Assembly: GCF_900313035.1 (NCBI RefSeq)
Contig: NZ_OMPS01000009.1
Location: 103-64,102, forward strand
Origin: Ruegeria sp. EL01
GTDB taxonomy: Bacteria; Pseudomonadota; Alphaproteobacteria; Rhodobacterales; Rhodobacteraceae
DNA: 64,000 bases
Direction: 5' to 3'
The notes beneath the pieces are model-generated. The model was not told the origin of the DNA, ran no database searches, and saw only the letters and a program-made list of their open reading frames with translations. How positions within the stretch are numbered: position 1 is the stretch's first letter; the number at the start of each line of letters is the position of its first letter. Below, piece after piece: positions 1 to 7,641 of the stretch. Both the position numbers and the translations under genes were made by a program.

Positions 1-1
1 G

Positions 2-499
2 AACAAAGTTCTGACCATGCAGTTGGCCCGCTGCGAGTTCGTCGGCCACCGCCAGAATGTCATCGCACTGGGACCAAGTGGAACCGGCAAAACCCATGTT
101 GCATTGGGGCTTGGGCTGGCCGCCTGCCAGAAAGGCCTCAAGGTCCGCTTCATGACCGCCGCCGCTCTGGTTCATGACCTGATTGAGGCTGTCGACGAGC
201 GGCGTCTGCAACGCCTGCAAAAGCAGCTGGTCAGCCAGGACCTGCTAATCATTGACGAGCTTGGCTTCGTGCCCCTCAGCAAAACAGGCGCCGAGTTGCT
301 CTTCGAGGTCATCTCCCAGCGCTACGAGCGCGGCTCCATAATCATCACCTCCAACCTGCCATTCGACGAATGGACCGAGGTCTTCGGATCAGAACGCCTC
401 ACAGGTGCCATTCTGGACCGTCTGACCCACCACGTGCATATCCTGGAAATGAACGGCGAAAGCTTCCGGCTGCGACAGAGCCGCAAAGCCCGAAGCTGA
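2..499 (+). CDS. istB: IS21-family helper ATPase IstB (5' end outside window)
   Basis: AAA+ ATPase that works with the IstA transposase during IS21-family transposition. A Walker A motif (GPSGTGKT) lies about residues 19-26 of the ATG-initiated part, and a Walker B motif (LLIIDELGF) about 75-84. The frame is open to the window edge (NKVLT precedes the first ATG) and IstB proteins are usually near 250 residues, so the N-terminus lies upstream of the window. The tandem end repeats at 605-650 mark the right end of the element. istA is not in the window. Family certain; intactness cannot be judged. Confidence 0.9.
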   Translation, partial: NKVLTMQLARCEFVGHRQNVIALGPSGTGKTHVALGLGLAACQKGLKVRFMTAAALVHDLIEAVDERRLQRLQKQLVSQDLLIIDELGFVPLSKTGAELLFEVISQRYERGSIIITSNLPFDEWTEVFGSERLTGAILDRLTHHVHILEMNGESFRLRQSRKARS

Positions 500-604
500 A
501 ACACCAACCCGCAAAGGCTGAAGGGCTGGCCTGCGGCCAGCGCGCCCTGGCACGCGTCAGCTATATGACAAGCACACGCACCAAGGCGCAGCTAACTCCC
601 AAAC

Positions 605-650
605 AAACTGACCAATTTTACACCGGGAAACTGACCCTTTTTGCGCCGGG
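605..650 (+). repeat. Two tandem 23-bp repeats at the IS21-type element end
   Basis: Two adjacent 23-bp units (605-627 and 628-650) both begin AAACTGACC and end with CCGGG, differing at a few central bases. Multiple terminal repeats of this kind are a known feature of IS21-family ends and are bound by the transposase. They lie about 105 bp after istB, which fits the right end of the element. The exact terminus, probably within 650-660, cannot be fixed without the left end. Confidence 0.7.
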
Positions 651-683
651 ATTGACACACACTCTACAGAAAGGAACGAGAAG

Positions 684-944
684 ATGAAAAAGGCAATGAT
701 TACAACCGCTACAGTGTTCGCACTTGTTTTGAATGCTGGAATGTCGATGGCGGGCCCGTTGCGTGACCACGGCCAGCGCGGACATGCACAGGATGTTCGC
801 TCAACAGTTTCGCAAGTACACACCCATGCGGAAACGAAATCCAAAACCCACCAAACCACCATAGGATCTGGCCATAGCTCCGGCTTGGCGTCACAGCCTT
901 CGGTCAACGACAATTGTGATGCATGCACCGATGCTTGGTCGTAA
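684..944 (+). CDS. Small secreted histidine-containing protein, unknown
   Basis: 86-residue protein that I do not recognise. Residues 1-23 form a typical Sec signal peptide (MKKAMITT...SMA, cleavage probably after Ala23). The mature part is hydrophilic, has six histidines (DH, GH, VH, TH, TH, GH) and ends with a CDAC motif, so metal binding is possible but only inferred. A good ribosome-binding site (AAGGAACGAG) precedes the ATG. It begins only about 30 bp beyond the IS21 end, so its promoter may be supplied or altered by the element. Confidence 0.55.
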   Translation: MKKAMITTATVFALVLNAGMSMAGPLRDHGQRGHAQDVRSTVSQVHTHAETKSKTHQTTIGSGHSSGLASQPSVNDNCDACTDAWS

Positions 945-1001
945 ACGGGCTGAACTCTATCAACGGTTGCTTGAGACGGTGTTTCGCTCGACTAGCATCC
1001 G

Positions 1002-2036
1002 CTAAACGGTTCTCACACTTCCTGGTGATTGGCCCGTCCAGGTCTTGTAGGCATTGGTAAATGCCGCCTGATCAGAATACCCAAGCGCAAAGGCAATCTC
1101 GGAAAGGCTCAGCTTGGGGTCATCAAGATACTGCTCTGCCAGTCGTGCACGAACGTCCTTCAGCAGTTGTTTGTAGGTCGTGCCTTCTTTGGCAAGTTTG
1201 CGTCCAAGGGTACTGACACTCATTCCCAGCGTCTTTGCGATTTCATCCTGGGTTGGCGCATTAAAAGACAGTCGCGAGGTTATTTCGCCCTGCGCCAAAG
1301 CGCTTGTTTCACCGATTGCTGGCGGCAAATCTTTCATCAGGTTTTGGACATGCGTTTCAAGGTGCAACAGCAATGCGGGGTCCGTATCTTTGATCGCAAT
1401 GTCCATTACTGAATTGTCGAACAGGATACCCGGAACGCGTTGGCCCTGTTTGACATGGGCTGAAAAAATACTGGAAATCTGTGCGTGTTTTTTCTCGGCC
1501 AATTCGTGCGGGAACCGTAACTCAAGCACCGGAAGGGGCGTCTCAGCCGCGATCTGAAGACTGGTCAAAAATGCGGAAACTCGAAACTCATTATGAGCTC
1601 CGTCCGAGCGCATCAACTGGGCGACGGAATCGATCTCCAGGAACATGCCACGATCTTCTTCATAGAATGACAGTTTGGCAAAGCCCCGTGCCAGGCGCGC
1701 GTAGGTCACAGCCTTCTCAATAGCCGCGCCAACGGTGGGAGAATTCAAAACGACATAGCTGAGAAGCGTCGTCTTTCTGGGGTTGAATGTTTGTCCGGCC
1801 GAGATCGCAAACAGGGGGTCTCCGGTCTCTTCAATGGCGAGTGCCAAAAGGCGGAGCTCGTTGCGGACATCAACAAAATTCGGCGGAGTTTCGTGAAGAT
1901 CAACGGGCAGATTGGCCGATTTCAGCAGCGCCACAATATCTGAGCCGCAGTTGTCCAGAAGCCTGGCTATGTGATGCGCACCAAAACCTGGAACACTCCA
2001 AGATTGGCTATCAGAGTTCACCTTGCTCTCTTTCAT
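1002..2036 (-). CDS. AraC-family transcriptional regulator
   Basis: 344-residue regulator. The N-terminal two thirds resemble the arabinose-binding-like domain of OruR/ArgR-type AraC proteins (stretch ALAIEETGDPLFAISAGQ). The C-terminal 100 residues carry the two helix-turn-helix motifs, including the typical LSLSEIAFALGYSDQAAFTNAYKTW signature (in part). This length and layout are usual for the subgroup. No target can be named; the nearest genes on this strand are the hydrolases upstream, across a 450-bp gap. The start codon has only a weak ribosome-binding site. Confidence 0.85.
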   Translation of the reverse strand: MKESKVNSDSQSWSVPGFGAHHIARLLDNCGSDIVALLKSANLPVDLHETPPNFVDVRNELRLLALAIEETGDPLFAISAGQTFNPRKTTLLSYVVLNSPTVGAAIEKAVTYARLARGFAKLSFYEEDRGMFLEIDSVAQLMRSDGAHNEFRVSAFLTSLQIAAETPLPVLELRFPHELAEKKHAQISSIFSAHVKQGQRVPGILFDNSVMDIAIKDTDPALLLHLETHVQNLMKDLPPAIGETSALAQGEITSRLSFNAPTQDEIAKTLGMSVSTLGRKLAKEGTTYKQLLKDVRARLAEQYLDDPKLSLSEIAFALGYSDQAAFTNAYKTWTGQSPGSVRTV

Positions 2037-2485
2037 GCTTATATGCCGCCCAAGACAAAGGCACCCTGCAAAATCCGAGCGCCTTGTGTTTTAGGAGATC
2101 ATAGACACGGTGCAAAAGCTATGACAAGCGATCGTTTGTTGTCCCTGGAAGGTAAGGCACTTGAGGTTCTTCGAGCTTGACGTCTTCACAAACCTCACCC
2201 GGAGAATTTCAGAATCTTAATGAGATCGGGCGGCAGAATGACCATTTACGAAGCACGTTGCTAAGAACAGACACTGAAAGCTTCGACGAATTTCGCACAG
2301 TTGCCATTCGCGCACGAGCAGCGAATTTACGCTTTGTCCGCGTTCTGTGAGTTCGCTTGTGTTGAGATTTTGCGTTCGCAGCGAATGGCTGGTTCAACGG
2401 GCCGCGCCGCAGCATCTCGACCGGGTGGTGGAGGTCGGCTTTGGGCCGGATGGGTAGTTGTGGAGTGGTCTAGTCGCAAATCTCG
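2037..2485. other. Gene-free stretch, nothing recognised
   Basis: About 450 bp between the AraC gene and the DUF900 hydrolase gene. Only short open frames without family resemblance or good ribosome-binding sites are present. It must hold the AraC promoter and the 3' end of the hydrolase transcript, but I see no clear hairpin terminator or operator. Confidence 0.4.
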
Positions 2486-3412
2486 CTAAGCCAATCGCAG
2501 ACCGCCTGCAGCAGGTTCACGTCCAGCAATCACATCCCTGTCCAGATTGGAGACGAAAGTTGCTGTCAGGTCCTTGTAGAACCTCGGAGATTCAAAATAC
2601 CAACGGTGGGAATCCGTCGTGCCATGTAAATCTGGACTGGCTTTATATAGGTCCGAACAATCGAGATTGACCACCTTTTCTGATCTAGCATCAGGCGCAC
2701 CTACTCGACCGAGCCGCCGCGACACGCCAACGCGTTTGATCTCGGAAATAGATAGAACCTCATCATGCTTACTAAAGTAGTTTGTGATACGAGTAGCGCG
2801 TCGGATCATTGATCTGGAGTTTGCACTTCCATCTTTCATAGACTTACTTGATATGTCTGCGGCAACGAGAGCAATTTGGCTCATAGTCCAACTCGTCTGC
2901 GCGGTAGCATTGTCATCGTCAGCATAGTCAAACGCTTCTCGAACTAAAAAGGCGCCCATGGAATGCGCCAGAACATGAACGTTCACATCGCAGTCTGGCT
3001 CCTGCCTTTCGGCAAAGGGACGGATACCATAGCTCATTAGATGGTTTGCAGCGGCCCGCGCATCCAGGCGATCAAAGACATACTCCAAAGTTCGTCCGTT
3101 GCTCGGCCAATCAAAGCCAATCACAGCACCCTTAAAACCTGCTTTCTTTAGACCTTTTGTAATGTCATGGTGACGCCTCTCCATGTCCATGACTTCGGTG
3201 TTGTAGCCATGTACAAAAAAGACAACGTTGCCTTTCTTGTCGCTTGAGGCACCTGAAGCGGCGCGCACTTTCTTCATCCAAGCCGTGAACGACTCCTCAT
3301 ATTCTTTTGTGGGCTGTTCCTTGTCAGGAACGCAAAGGAACTTTGCGGGGCCAAGCCTATTACTGTACCCATCACCTGATCTTCCGCGGACGGTCATAAA
3401 AAAGTCGGTCAT
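2486..3412 (-). CDS. Alpha/beta hydrolase, DUF900 family
   Basis: 308-residue cytoplasmic hydrolase of unknown substrate. Visible features are the beta-strand/oxyanion segment VVFFVHGYNT, then GFDWPSNG, and the nucleophile elbow LAHSMG with the catalytic serine about 150 residues in, an arrangement typical of DUF900 (COG4782). The frame opens 36 bases earlier, but the ATG at 3412 (MTDFFMTV) has an AAGGAA ribosome-binding site at proper spacing, so I start there. It lies just after, and probably in one transcript with, the second hydrolase (3467-4393). Acyl-ester substrate is inference only. Confidence 0.8.
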   Translation of the reverse strand: MTDFFMTVRGRSGDGYSNRLGPAKFLCVPDKEQPTKEYEESFTAWMKKVRAASGASSDKKGNVVFFVHGYNTEVMDMERRHHDITKGLKKAGFKGAVIGFDWPSNGRTLEYVFDRLDARAAANHLMSYGIRPFAERQEPDCDVNVHVLAHSMGAFLVREAFDYADDDNATAQTSWTMSQIALVAADISSKSMKDGSANSRSMIRRATRITNYFSKHDEVLSISEIKRVGVSRRLGRVGAPDARSEKVVNLDCSDLYKASPDLHGTTDSHRWYFESPRFYKDLTATFVSNLDRDVIAGREPAAGGLRLA

Positions 3413-3466
3413 TTGAATTTCCTTTCTTGATAATAAATGATGCACCACGCCATGCGCGTGTTCGAG

Positions 3467-4393
3467 TCAACCCAAATCCATGAATCCTTGGGTTTCTTGC
3501 ATAATTCGTTCCACGTGGGTGTAAGTCAAACCGTGCCCCGCCCCATGGATCCGGACGCTTACCTTATTTGGATTCCACTCGTCGAATAGATTTCTCGCGC
3601 GCGGCCAGGGTATTGTTCTGTCCGCATCTGCAAAGAGCGCTTTGACAGCAATGCTGTCACGTTCAGCAATGCGCTTGTGTTCGTCTTCCATTTCATTTGC
3701 GAGAATGCCCTTTAGGCACGCCAGCAGTGCTGGGACATAACCTTTATAGTCCAGCTCGCGGAACTGCCGTCTTTTAACTTCCCGGACGGGCTTTTTGTTC
3801 CAAAACCCAAACGCCGCTCTACGAAACTGCCATCTTAGCGGCACTGGCAATGCAAGTAGGATATGGGGGTCAAAGAGCTCCGGGCTCTCAAGCGCGATGT
3901 TACGAGCCTTTGGTGCGCGGATTTCCATCCCTGCAGGAGCAATAAGTAGGAGGCGATCTACGTCCGCGATGCGTCTATTGACAAAATGCGCAGCGATTGC
4001 GCCACCCATGGAGTATCCAATAATGTTCAAGCGCCTTTGACTTAAGCCAAGTTGGTCTAGGAGTTCGGTCAATTGGTCTGAATACAAATCAGCTGTATGG
4101 GCAACATTTGGCGGTCTGTCGGAAAAATTTCGACCATAGAGATCATAGGTTAAAACGTGATAGCCTAGATTGACGAACTCTTCCCTCAGCTGTTCCCACA
4201 CGTAACTGGCCGTCGTCCAACCATGAATGCAAACTAGCAGAGGTCCGGTTGGGTCCCCGGCCAACTGATAGTGGGTTTGTCCATGTCGCAGGTGTTTGAA
4301 CTTGCCCGGAGCAAGCTGTTGCCGGACGACTTGCGACATAATTTTGCGTTTTCTTTCTTTGATGCGCCACGCATCCTTTCCAATAAATCCCAT
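3467..4393 (-). CDS. Alpha/beta hydrolase fold protein
   Basis: 308-residue serine hydrolase. The oxyanion segment LLVCIHGWTT, the nucleophile elbow GYSMGG, a late Asp in FADADRTIPW and the His in GAGHGLTYTH give a complete catalytic triad. No signal peptide, so cytoplasmic. AGGAA precedes the ATG at 4393; an internal ATG 54 bases downstream (MSQVV) is an alternative start. It is transcribed divergently from the dienelactone-hydrolase gene and together with the DUF900 gene, suggesting a small esterase/lactone-degrading unit. Substrate unknown. Confidence 0.8.
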   Translation of the reverse strand: MGFIGKDAWRIKERKRKIMSQVVRQQLAPGKFKHLRHGQTHYQLAGDPTGPLLVCIHGWTTASYVWEQLREEFVNLGYHVLTYDLYGRNFSDRPPNVAHTADLYSDQLTELLDQLGLSQRRLNIIGYSMGGAIAAHFVNRRIADVDRLLLIAPAGMEIRAPKARNIALESPELFDPHILLALPVPLRWQFRRAAFGFWNKKPVREVKRRQFRELDYKGYVPALLACLKGILANEMEDEHKRIAERDSIAVKALFADADRTIPWPRARNLFDEWNPNKVSVRIHGAGHGLTYTHVERIMQETQGFMDLG

Positions 4394-4521
4394 GAAATTC
4401 CTGTTTCCAAATGTCGATCCACAGCGCCAAAGCCTAAAGATTTTTTTGTTATTTCAAAATATTTGTCTGCTTGGTTGAACATAGCGGTATCCGCACAACG
4501 CAGTCGAGTTTAGTCTATAAA

Positions 4522-4541
4522 CTATCTAATTTATTGGATAG
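4522..4541. promoter_or_regulatory. 20-bp inverted repeat in divergent promoter region
   Basis: CTATCTAAT-TT-ATTGGATAG, two 9-bp arms with one mismatch around a 2-bp centre. It lies between the leftward hydrolase gene (start 4393) and the rightward dienelactone-hydrolase gene (start 4582). Size and symmetry suit a dimeric repressor or activator operator. The cognate regulator is not known. Confidence 0.4.
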
Positions 4542-4581
4542 CCTCAATGTGCGTTCCAATCGATTTGTAGGGAGCAAGCCT

Positions 4582-5328
4582 TTGACACAAAATGATTTAT
4601 TGAGTGGTTTTCATGATGCTGTTGAGATCGGAAATGAGATCAAGATACCCGTTTTCATAAGCGAGAACGGCGAGAAGCCCTTGATTATCCTCCATGAGCT
4701 TCCGGGCATGTCAGAGTCTTTTATCGACTACTGTCGCAGAATGTCTGACGAAGGCTTCAAGGTGTACATGCCGCTGATTTTTAAATCACCCGGTACAAAT
4801 ATGAACTCTGCTCAATCGCTTGCCTTTTGCGTGACCAAGGAGTTTCGCCGTCTGTTTGCAGCAAAGTCGGAGGCGGACAGTCGACCGTTTACAGGTTGGT
4901 TGCTTCACCTGATTCAGGATGTTGCCGACCATCATCCCGATGCTAAAATTGGTATTGTGGGCATGTGTTTGACGGGTGGGTTTGCCATAGCAGGGGTTGC
5001 GAGCCCACAAGTCACCGCTGTCGCCGCGTGCCAACCCTCGTTTCCCTTTTTGTGGAATATCAGGTCTTTAGGATTTTCGGATGCGGATAGAGCGCAAATT
5101 GAAGCCGGGGCCGCCAACAAGGTCCTGCCGTGCGTCAAAGCGTACCGCTATAGTGGTGACTGGATCTGCAAAGAAGCTCATATGAAGGCTGCAAAGGATA
5201 TTCTCGGTACAGCTCTGGAGCGATACACACCTGACCTTCCGGGAAAGCACCACTCCACCCTGACTTCAAATTCAGCTAGCCCCGCAGTTTATCAAGACGT
5301 TCTCGAGTTTCTGAACCAACGAATCTAA
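4582..5328 (+). CDS. Dienelactone hydrolase family protein (TTG start)
   Basis: 248-residue member of the DLH family, cysteine hydrolases with a Cys-Asp-His triad that open lactones such as dienelactone. The E36-equivalent motif HELPG is near residue 38, the nucleophile elbow GMCLTGG holds the catalytic Cys, and the His is in GKHHSTL; the acid is probably the Asp of YSGDW. An ATG at 4471 keeps the frame open, but the extra 37 residues resemble no DLH N-terminus. The TTG at 4582 has a strong AGGGAG site 7 bases upstream, so I prefer it. A terminator follows at 5360-5379. Confidence 0.8.
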   Translation: MTQNDLLSGFHDAVEIGNEIKIPVFISENGEKPLIILHELPGMSESFIDYCRRMSDEGFKVYMPLIFKSPGTNMNSAQSLAFCVTKEFRRLFAAKSEADSRPFTGWLLHLIQDVADHHPDAKIGIVGMCLTGGFAIAGVASPQVTAVAACQPSFPFLWNIRSLGFSDADRAQIEAGAANKVLPCVKAYRYSGDWICKEAHMKAAKDILGTALERYTPDLPGKHHSTLTSNSASPAVYQDVLEFLNQRI

Positions 5329-5359
5329 GTAGTTGCAACACCCACCCGCGATTTTGAGC

Positions 5360-5379
5360 GCCGCATCAGAGCGGCTTTT
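5360..5379 (+). terminator. Rho-independent terminator after the dienelactone hydrolase
   Basis: GCCGC, loop ATCAGA, GCGGC, then TTTT. It lies 32 bp after the stop codon and separates this gene from the graspetide locus. Confidence 0.6.
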
Positions 5380-5709
5380 GTCATAGAAAAATGAGCTTCT
5401 TAGCTAAAAGACCAAAATTGGTACCGCTCTTCTAATCACGTGCAAAATTTCGGGTACCCCCATTTCTCAGTGGTGGGAGCAATCTGAAACAAAGCAAACG
5501 CAGCGAATGTCTGGAAAGCGGGATGCAGACGCGGCATCTGAGTTCACTGATGAAAGGCCGCTAAGGGCCGCTACCAGTCAATTTTAGTGTTGAGCAGTGG
5601 CCCATATTACGGGGGACTGCGTTGTTCGTTACTGCAGCTTCAACCACCGTATTCTTTTTCGCTGTGACGTGATATGGTTAGAGCATTAAGAGTGGCAAGG
5701 TGATTCAAA
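5380..5709. other. Upstream region of the graspetide locus
   Basis: 330 bp without a convincing gene. It must contain the promoter of the graspetide operon. An AT-rich patch around 5648-5690 could hold it, but I cannot assign -35/-10 boxes with confidence. The ribosome-binding site of the precursor (AAGG) is at 5697-5700. Confidence 0.4.
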
Positions 5710-6003
5710 ATGAATGATTCAAAATTCACGACCTTAGTGGTCGGCGAGGAAGATCCCCCCATAACGACGCTAGCGCTCGGTGAAGAAGAGCCTGCGCTTA
5801 CAACAATGGCGAAAGGTGAGGAGGACCAAGAGGTTAGGGTTTCTGGGGATCTCACAACCATGGCAGTAGGCGAAGAAGACCCACCTGTAACAACTATGCC
5901 GGTCGGAGAGGAAGAGGGCATCGTAACCACCTTGGCAGTGGGCGAGGAGGAAGAGATAGGTGGCATCACAACGAAGGCTCTCGGTGAGGAAGACCCGAAG
6001 TAA
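5710..6003 (+). CDS. Graspetide (omega-ester peptide) precursor with seven TTxxxxEE core repeats
   Basis: 97-residue precursor of a predicted ribosomally made, post-translationally modified peptide. TTxxxxEE occurs seven times at residues 7-14, 19-26, 31-38, 49-56, 61-68, 73-80 and 87-94, nearly always as TT-[LMK]-x-x-G-E-E-[DE]. This is the core motif of plesiocin-type (group 2) graspetides, where an ATP-grasp ligase joins Thr hydroxyls to Glu side chains, giving a hairpin with two esters per repeat. Only MNDSKF precedes repeat 1; an in-frame TGA at 5701 rules out an upstream start, and AAGG lies 9 bases before the ATG. The ligase gene follows after 24 bp. Modification and number of esters are inferred. 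Confidence 0.85.
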   Translation: MNDSKFTTLVVGEEDPPITTLALGEEEPALTTMAKGEEDQEVRVSGDLTTMAVGEEDPPVTTMPVGEEEGIVTTLAVGEEEEIGGITTKALGEEDPK

Positions 6004-6027
6004 CCCTTCGGGCACTCTTGTTTAAGC

Positions 6028-6945
6028 TTGATACTTGTTGCTGGCGGTCAACTTGATCCAAACATTGGGCGGTTCCTCAAGCGTCTGATCGAACTTGATG
6101 TACCTTTTAAGGAGCTCATTGTAGGGCCGGATTGCAATCCAAGTATTGCTTTCGAGTTGGGTGATACAGCTCTGAATATCGATGGTGAGCGGGTCCACCC
6201 AACATCAGCCTTCATCAGGCACGATGTGTTCTGGTCTCAACAATGCCGTGATAAGGGTTACCTACCGTCAGTTGCGCTAAATTGGTATTACGCCATACGT
6301 GGATGGATGCTGAGCAACGAGAAAATACGTTGTTTCAATAGATTTTCCTCTTCCAGCGAAAACAATAAGATCTTCAATCTGTGTCATGCTAGGAAGTGTG
6401 GTCTCCAAATAGGTGAGACCTTAGTCGCCACCCTCTCATCAAGTGACATCGATCGTTACCTGGAAATCGAAGCAATTGTGAAACCGGTTGCTGGTGGAAG
6501 CCTAACCACCGAGCTTAGGTCTTCCCTGTCGTTGTCCAAGCCACAAACCGGTCACGCGCCTTCGGTGGATTATCCCCGCTTTGTACAGAAGAAGTTAGAT
6601 CGACCCGAGGTGAGAGTCTTTGGTGTCGGAGATCAAGTGTTCGCCTTTAGCATAACAAGCGTAGACCTAGATTATCGTGAGAGACACCAAGCAAAAATCG
6701 AAATGATAGTGCCACCAGAGGAAGTCGTGCCTGGACTGAAGAAATTGGCTGGCATTCTTGACCTAACATTTTACGCTGCAGACTTCATGCGCGATGATGC
6801 CAAGAATCTAGTTTTCTTGGAGATCAATACGCAGCCAATGTTCGTCGCGTTTGACAATATTTCTGGAGGAAGAATAGCGGATGCTGCTATTTCTTTCTTG
6901 GAGCCGAGTATTGAACGAGGAGGTAACAAGTGCTTGATAACTTGA
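6028..6945 (+). CDS. ATP-grasp peptide ester ligase (graspetide maturase)
   Basis: 305-residue ATP-grasp enzyme of the microviridin/plesiocin ligase type. It should phosphorylate Glu side chains of the precursor and join them to Thr hydroxyls. Seen: N-terminal Rossmann-like start (ILVAGGQLDPNIGRFLKRL), the ATP-binding lysine in AIVKPVAGG (about 150-160), the strand pair PRFVQKKLDRPEVRVFGVGD (about 190), the segment FYAADFMRDD and the Mg-binding FLEINTQP near residue 270. The start is TTG at 6028 with a poor ribosome-binding site, perhaps keeping enzyme low relative to precursor. It overlaps the next gene by 16 bases. Family confident; substrate inferred from adjacency. Confidence 0.85.
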   Translation: MILVAGGQLDPNIGRFLKRLIELDVPFKELIVGPDCNPSIAFELGDTALNIDGERVHPTSAFIRHDVFWSQQCRDKGYLPSVALNWYYAIRGWMLSNEKIRCFNRFSSSSENNKIFNLCHARKCGLQIGETLVATLSSSDIDRYLEIEAIVKPVAGGSLTTELRSSLSLSKPQTGHAPSVDYPRFVQKKLDRPEVRVFGVGDQVFAFSITSVDLDYRERHQAKIEMIVPPEEVVPGLKKLAGILDLTFYAADFMRDDAKNLVFLEINTQPMFVAFDNISGGRIADAAISFLEPSIERGGNKCLIT

Positions 6946-7142
6946 TCGTTTATGAAGGAGTAGGGGCAACTTTGGAAGAGGCACTTCGCGTTGCGCACGC
7001 AAAGGTGCCTCCTCCGGGACCGGGCAAAGACTACAATACTTCACGGGTGGTGGAGTCTGGTGTTCAGTTTGGCGGCATTACGGGCCAGACGGTGTTTTGG
7101 GTGCGATTGATTGAGGAGCCTTACTCGGAGTTCAAGACGTGA
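6930..7142 (+). CDS. Small protein coupled to the graspetide ligase, dodecin-like pattern
   Basis: 70-residue protein beginning at a GTG with a very strong ribosome-binding site (GAGGAGGT) placed inside the end of the ligase gene, so translation is probably coupled. I do not recognise the family with confidence. The pattern beta (LIVYEGVGATLEEALRVAHA as strand-turn-helix), then SRVVESGVQFGGITGQTVFWVRL as two strands resembles the beta-alpha-beta-beta layout of dodecins. It has no signal peptide, no membrane segment and no TTxxxxEE motif. It might bind precursor or ligase, or be a co-factor or immunity partner; this is guesswork. Confidence 0.7.
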   Translation: MLDNLIVYEGVGATLEEALRVAHAKVPPPGPGKDYNTSRVVESGVQFGGITGQTVFWVRLIEEPYSEFKT

Positions 7143-7641
7143 AGCCAATCATGATCAAGAATTCGCTATGACGCCCACTGCAGTTGGAAGTTCCTTAGAA
7201 AGGCTTGCTAGTTTTGGGTGTGGCGGAAACTGTCTAGCCCCTGTTTCTGGGCCACTGATCAGGGGTTTCTCTAATAGCGTTTCCTCGCCATGCCCAATCG
7301 TCTTTTCGCGGCCAATGTAATGGCCCAGCTCTAGGGGGGAAGGACACCCAAACTTCTGCTTTGTGCCGCTGACGATCCGCAGCGTGATGCGGCAAGCCCA
7401 GGTGCCGCGCCGCCCCTGAGGTCCGCTGTGAGCCCAATTTAACTGATGCTGCGTTTGGCATGAATCCCGGTATCGTACCGAAAACCGAGATTGGCGAAGG
7501 TGAGGATAGCTCAAGGCAATTGCTCACGCCGCGCCTCTTACTCCGCGGAACAGTCGACTCGACCCGACTCATAACAGTGTATAGCATTTGGATTGAGCTA
7601 GCCGATTGTTTGACTAGAAGAATGAACAGCGAGGGTTTTTC
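7143..7641. other. Gene-free stretch after the graspetide locus
   Basis: About 500 bp with several overlapping short open frames on both strands, none with a recognised family or good ribosome-binding site. The minus-strand frame 7155-7514 could be a decayed gene fragment, but I cannot identify it. No transporter or peptidase fragment for the graspetide was recognised. Confidence 0.35.

Noticed and set aside
5640-5969. Minus-strand frame of 109 codons rich in SSSPTA repeats
   Set aside because: It is the antisense image of the repetitive graspetide precursor; no ribosome-binding site and no family.
5710-6003. Regular DNA repeats as a possible CRISPR array
   Set aside because: The repeats are coding, degenerate at the DNA level, 36 bp apart and in frame; there are no unique spacers or cas genes.
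7155-7514. Minus-strand frame of 119 codons after the graspetide locus
   Set aside because: Could be a decayed gene, but no motif was recognised and there is no ribosome-binding site; too weak to annotate.
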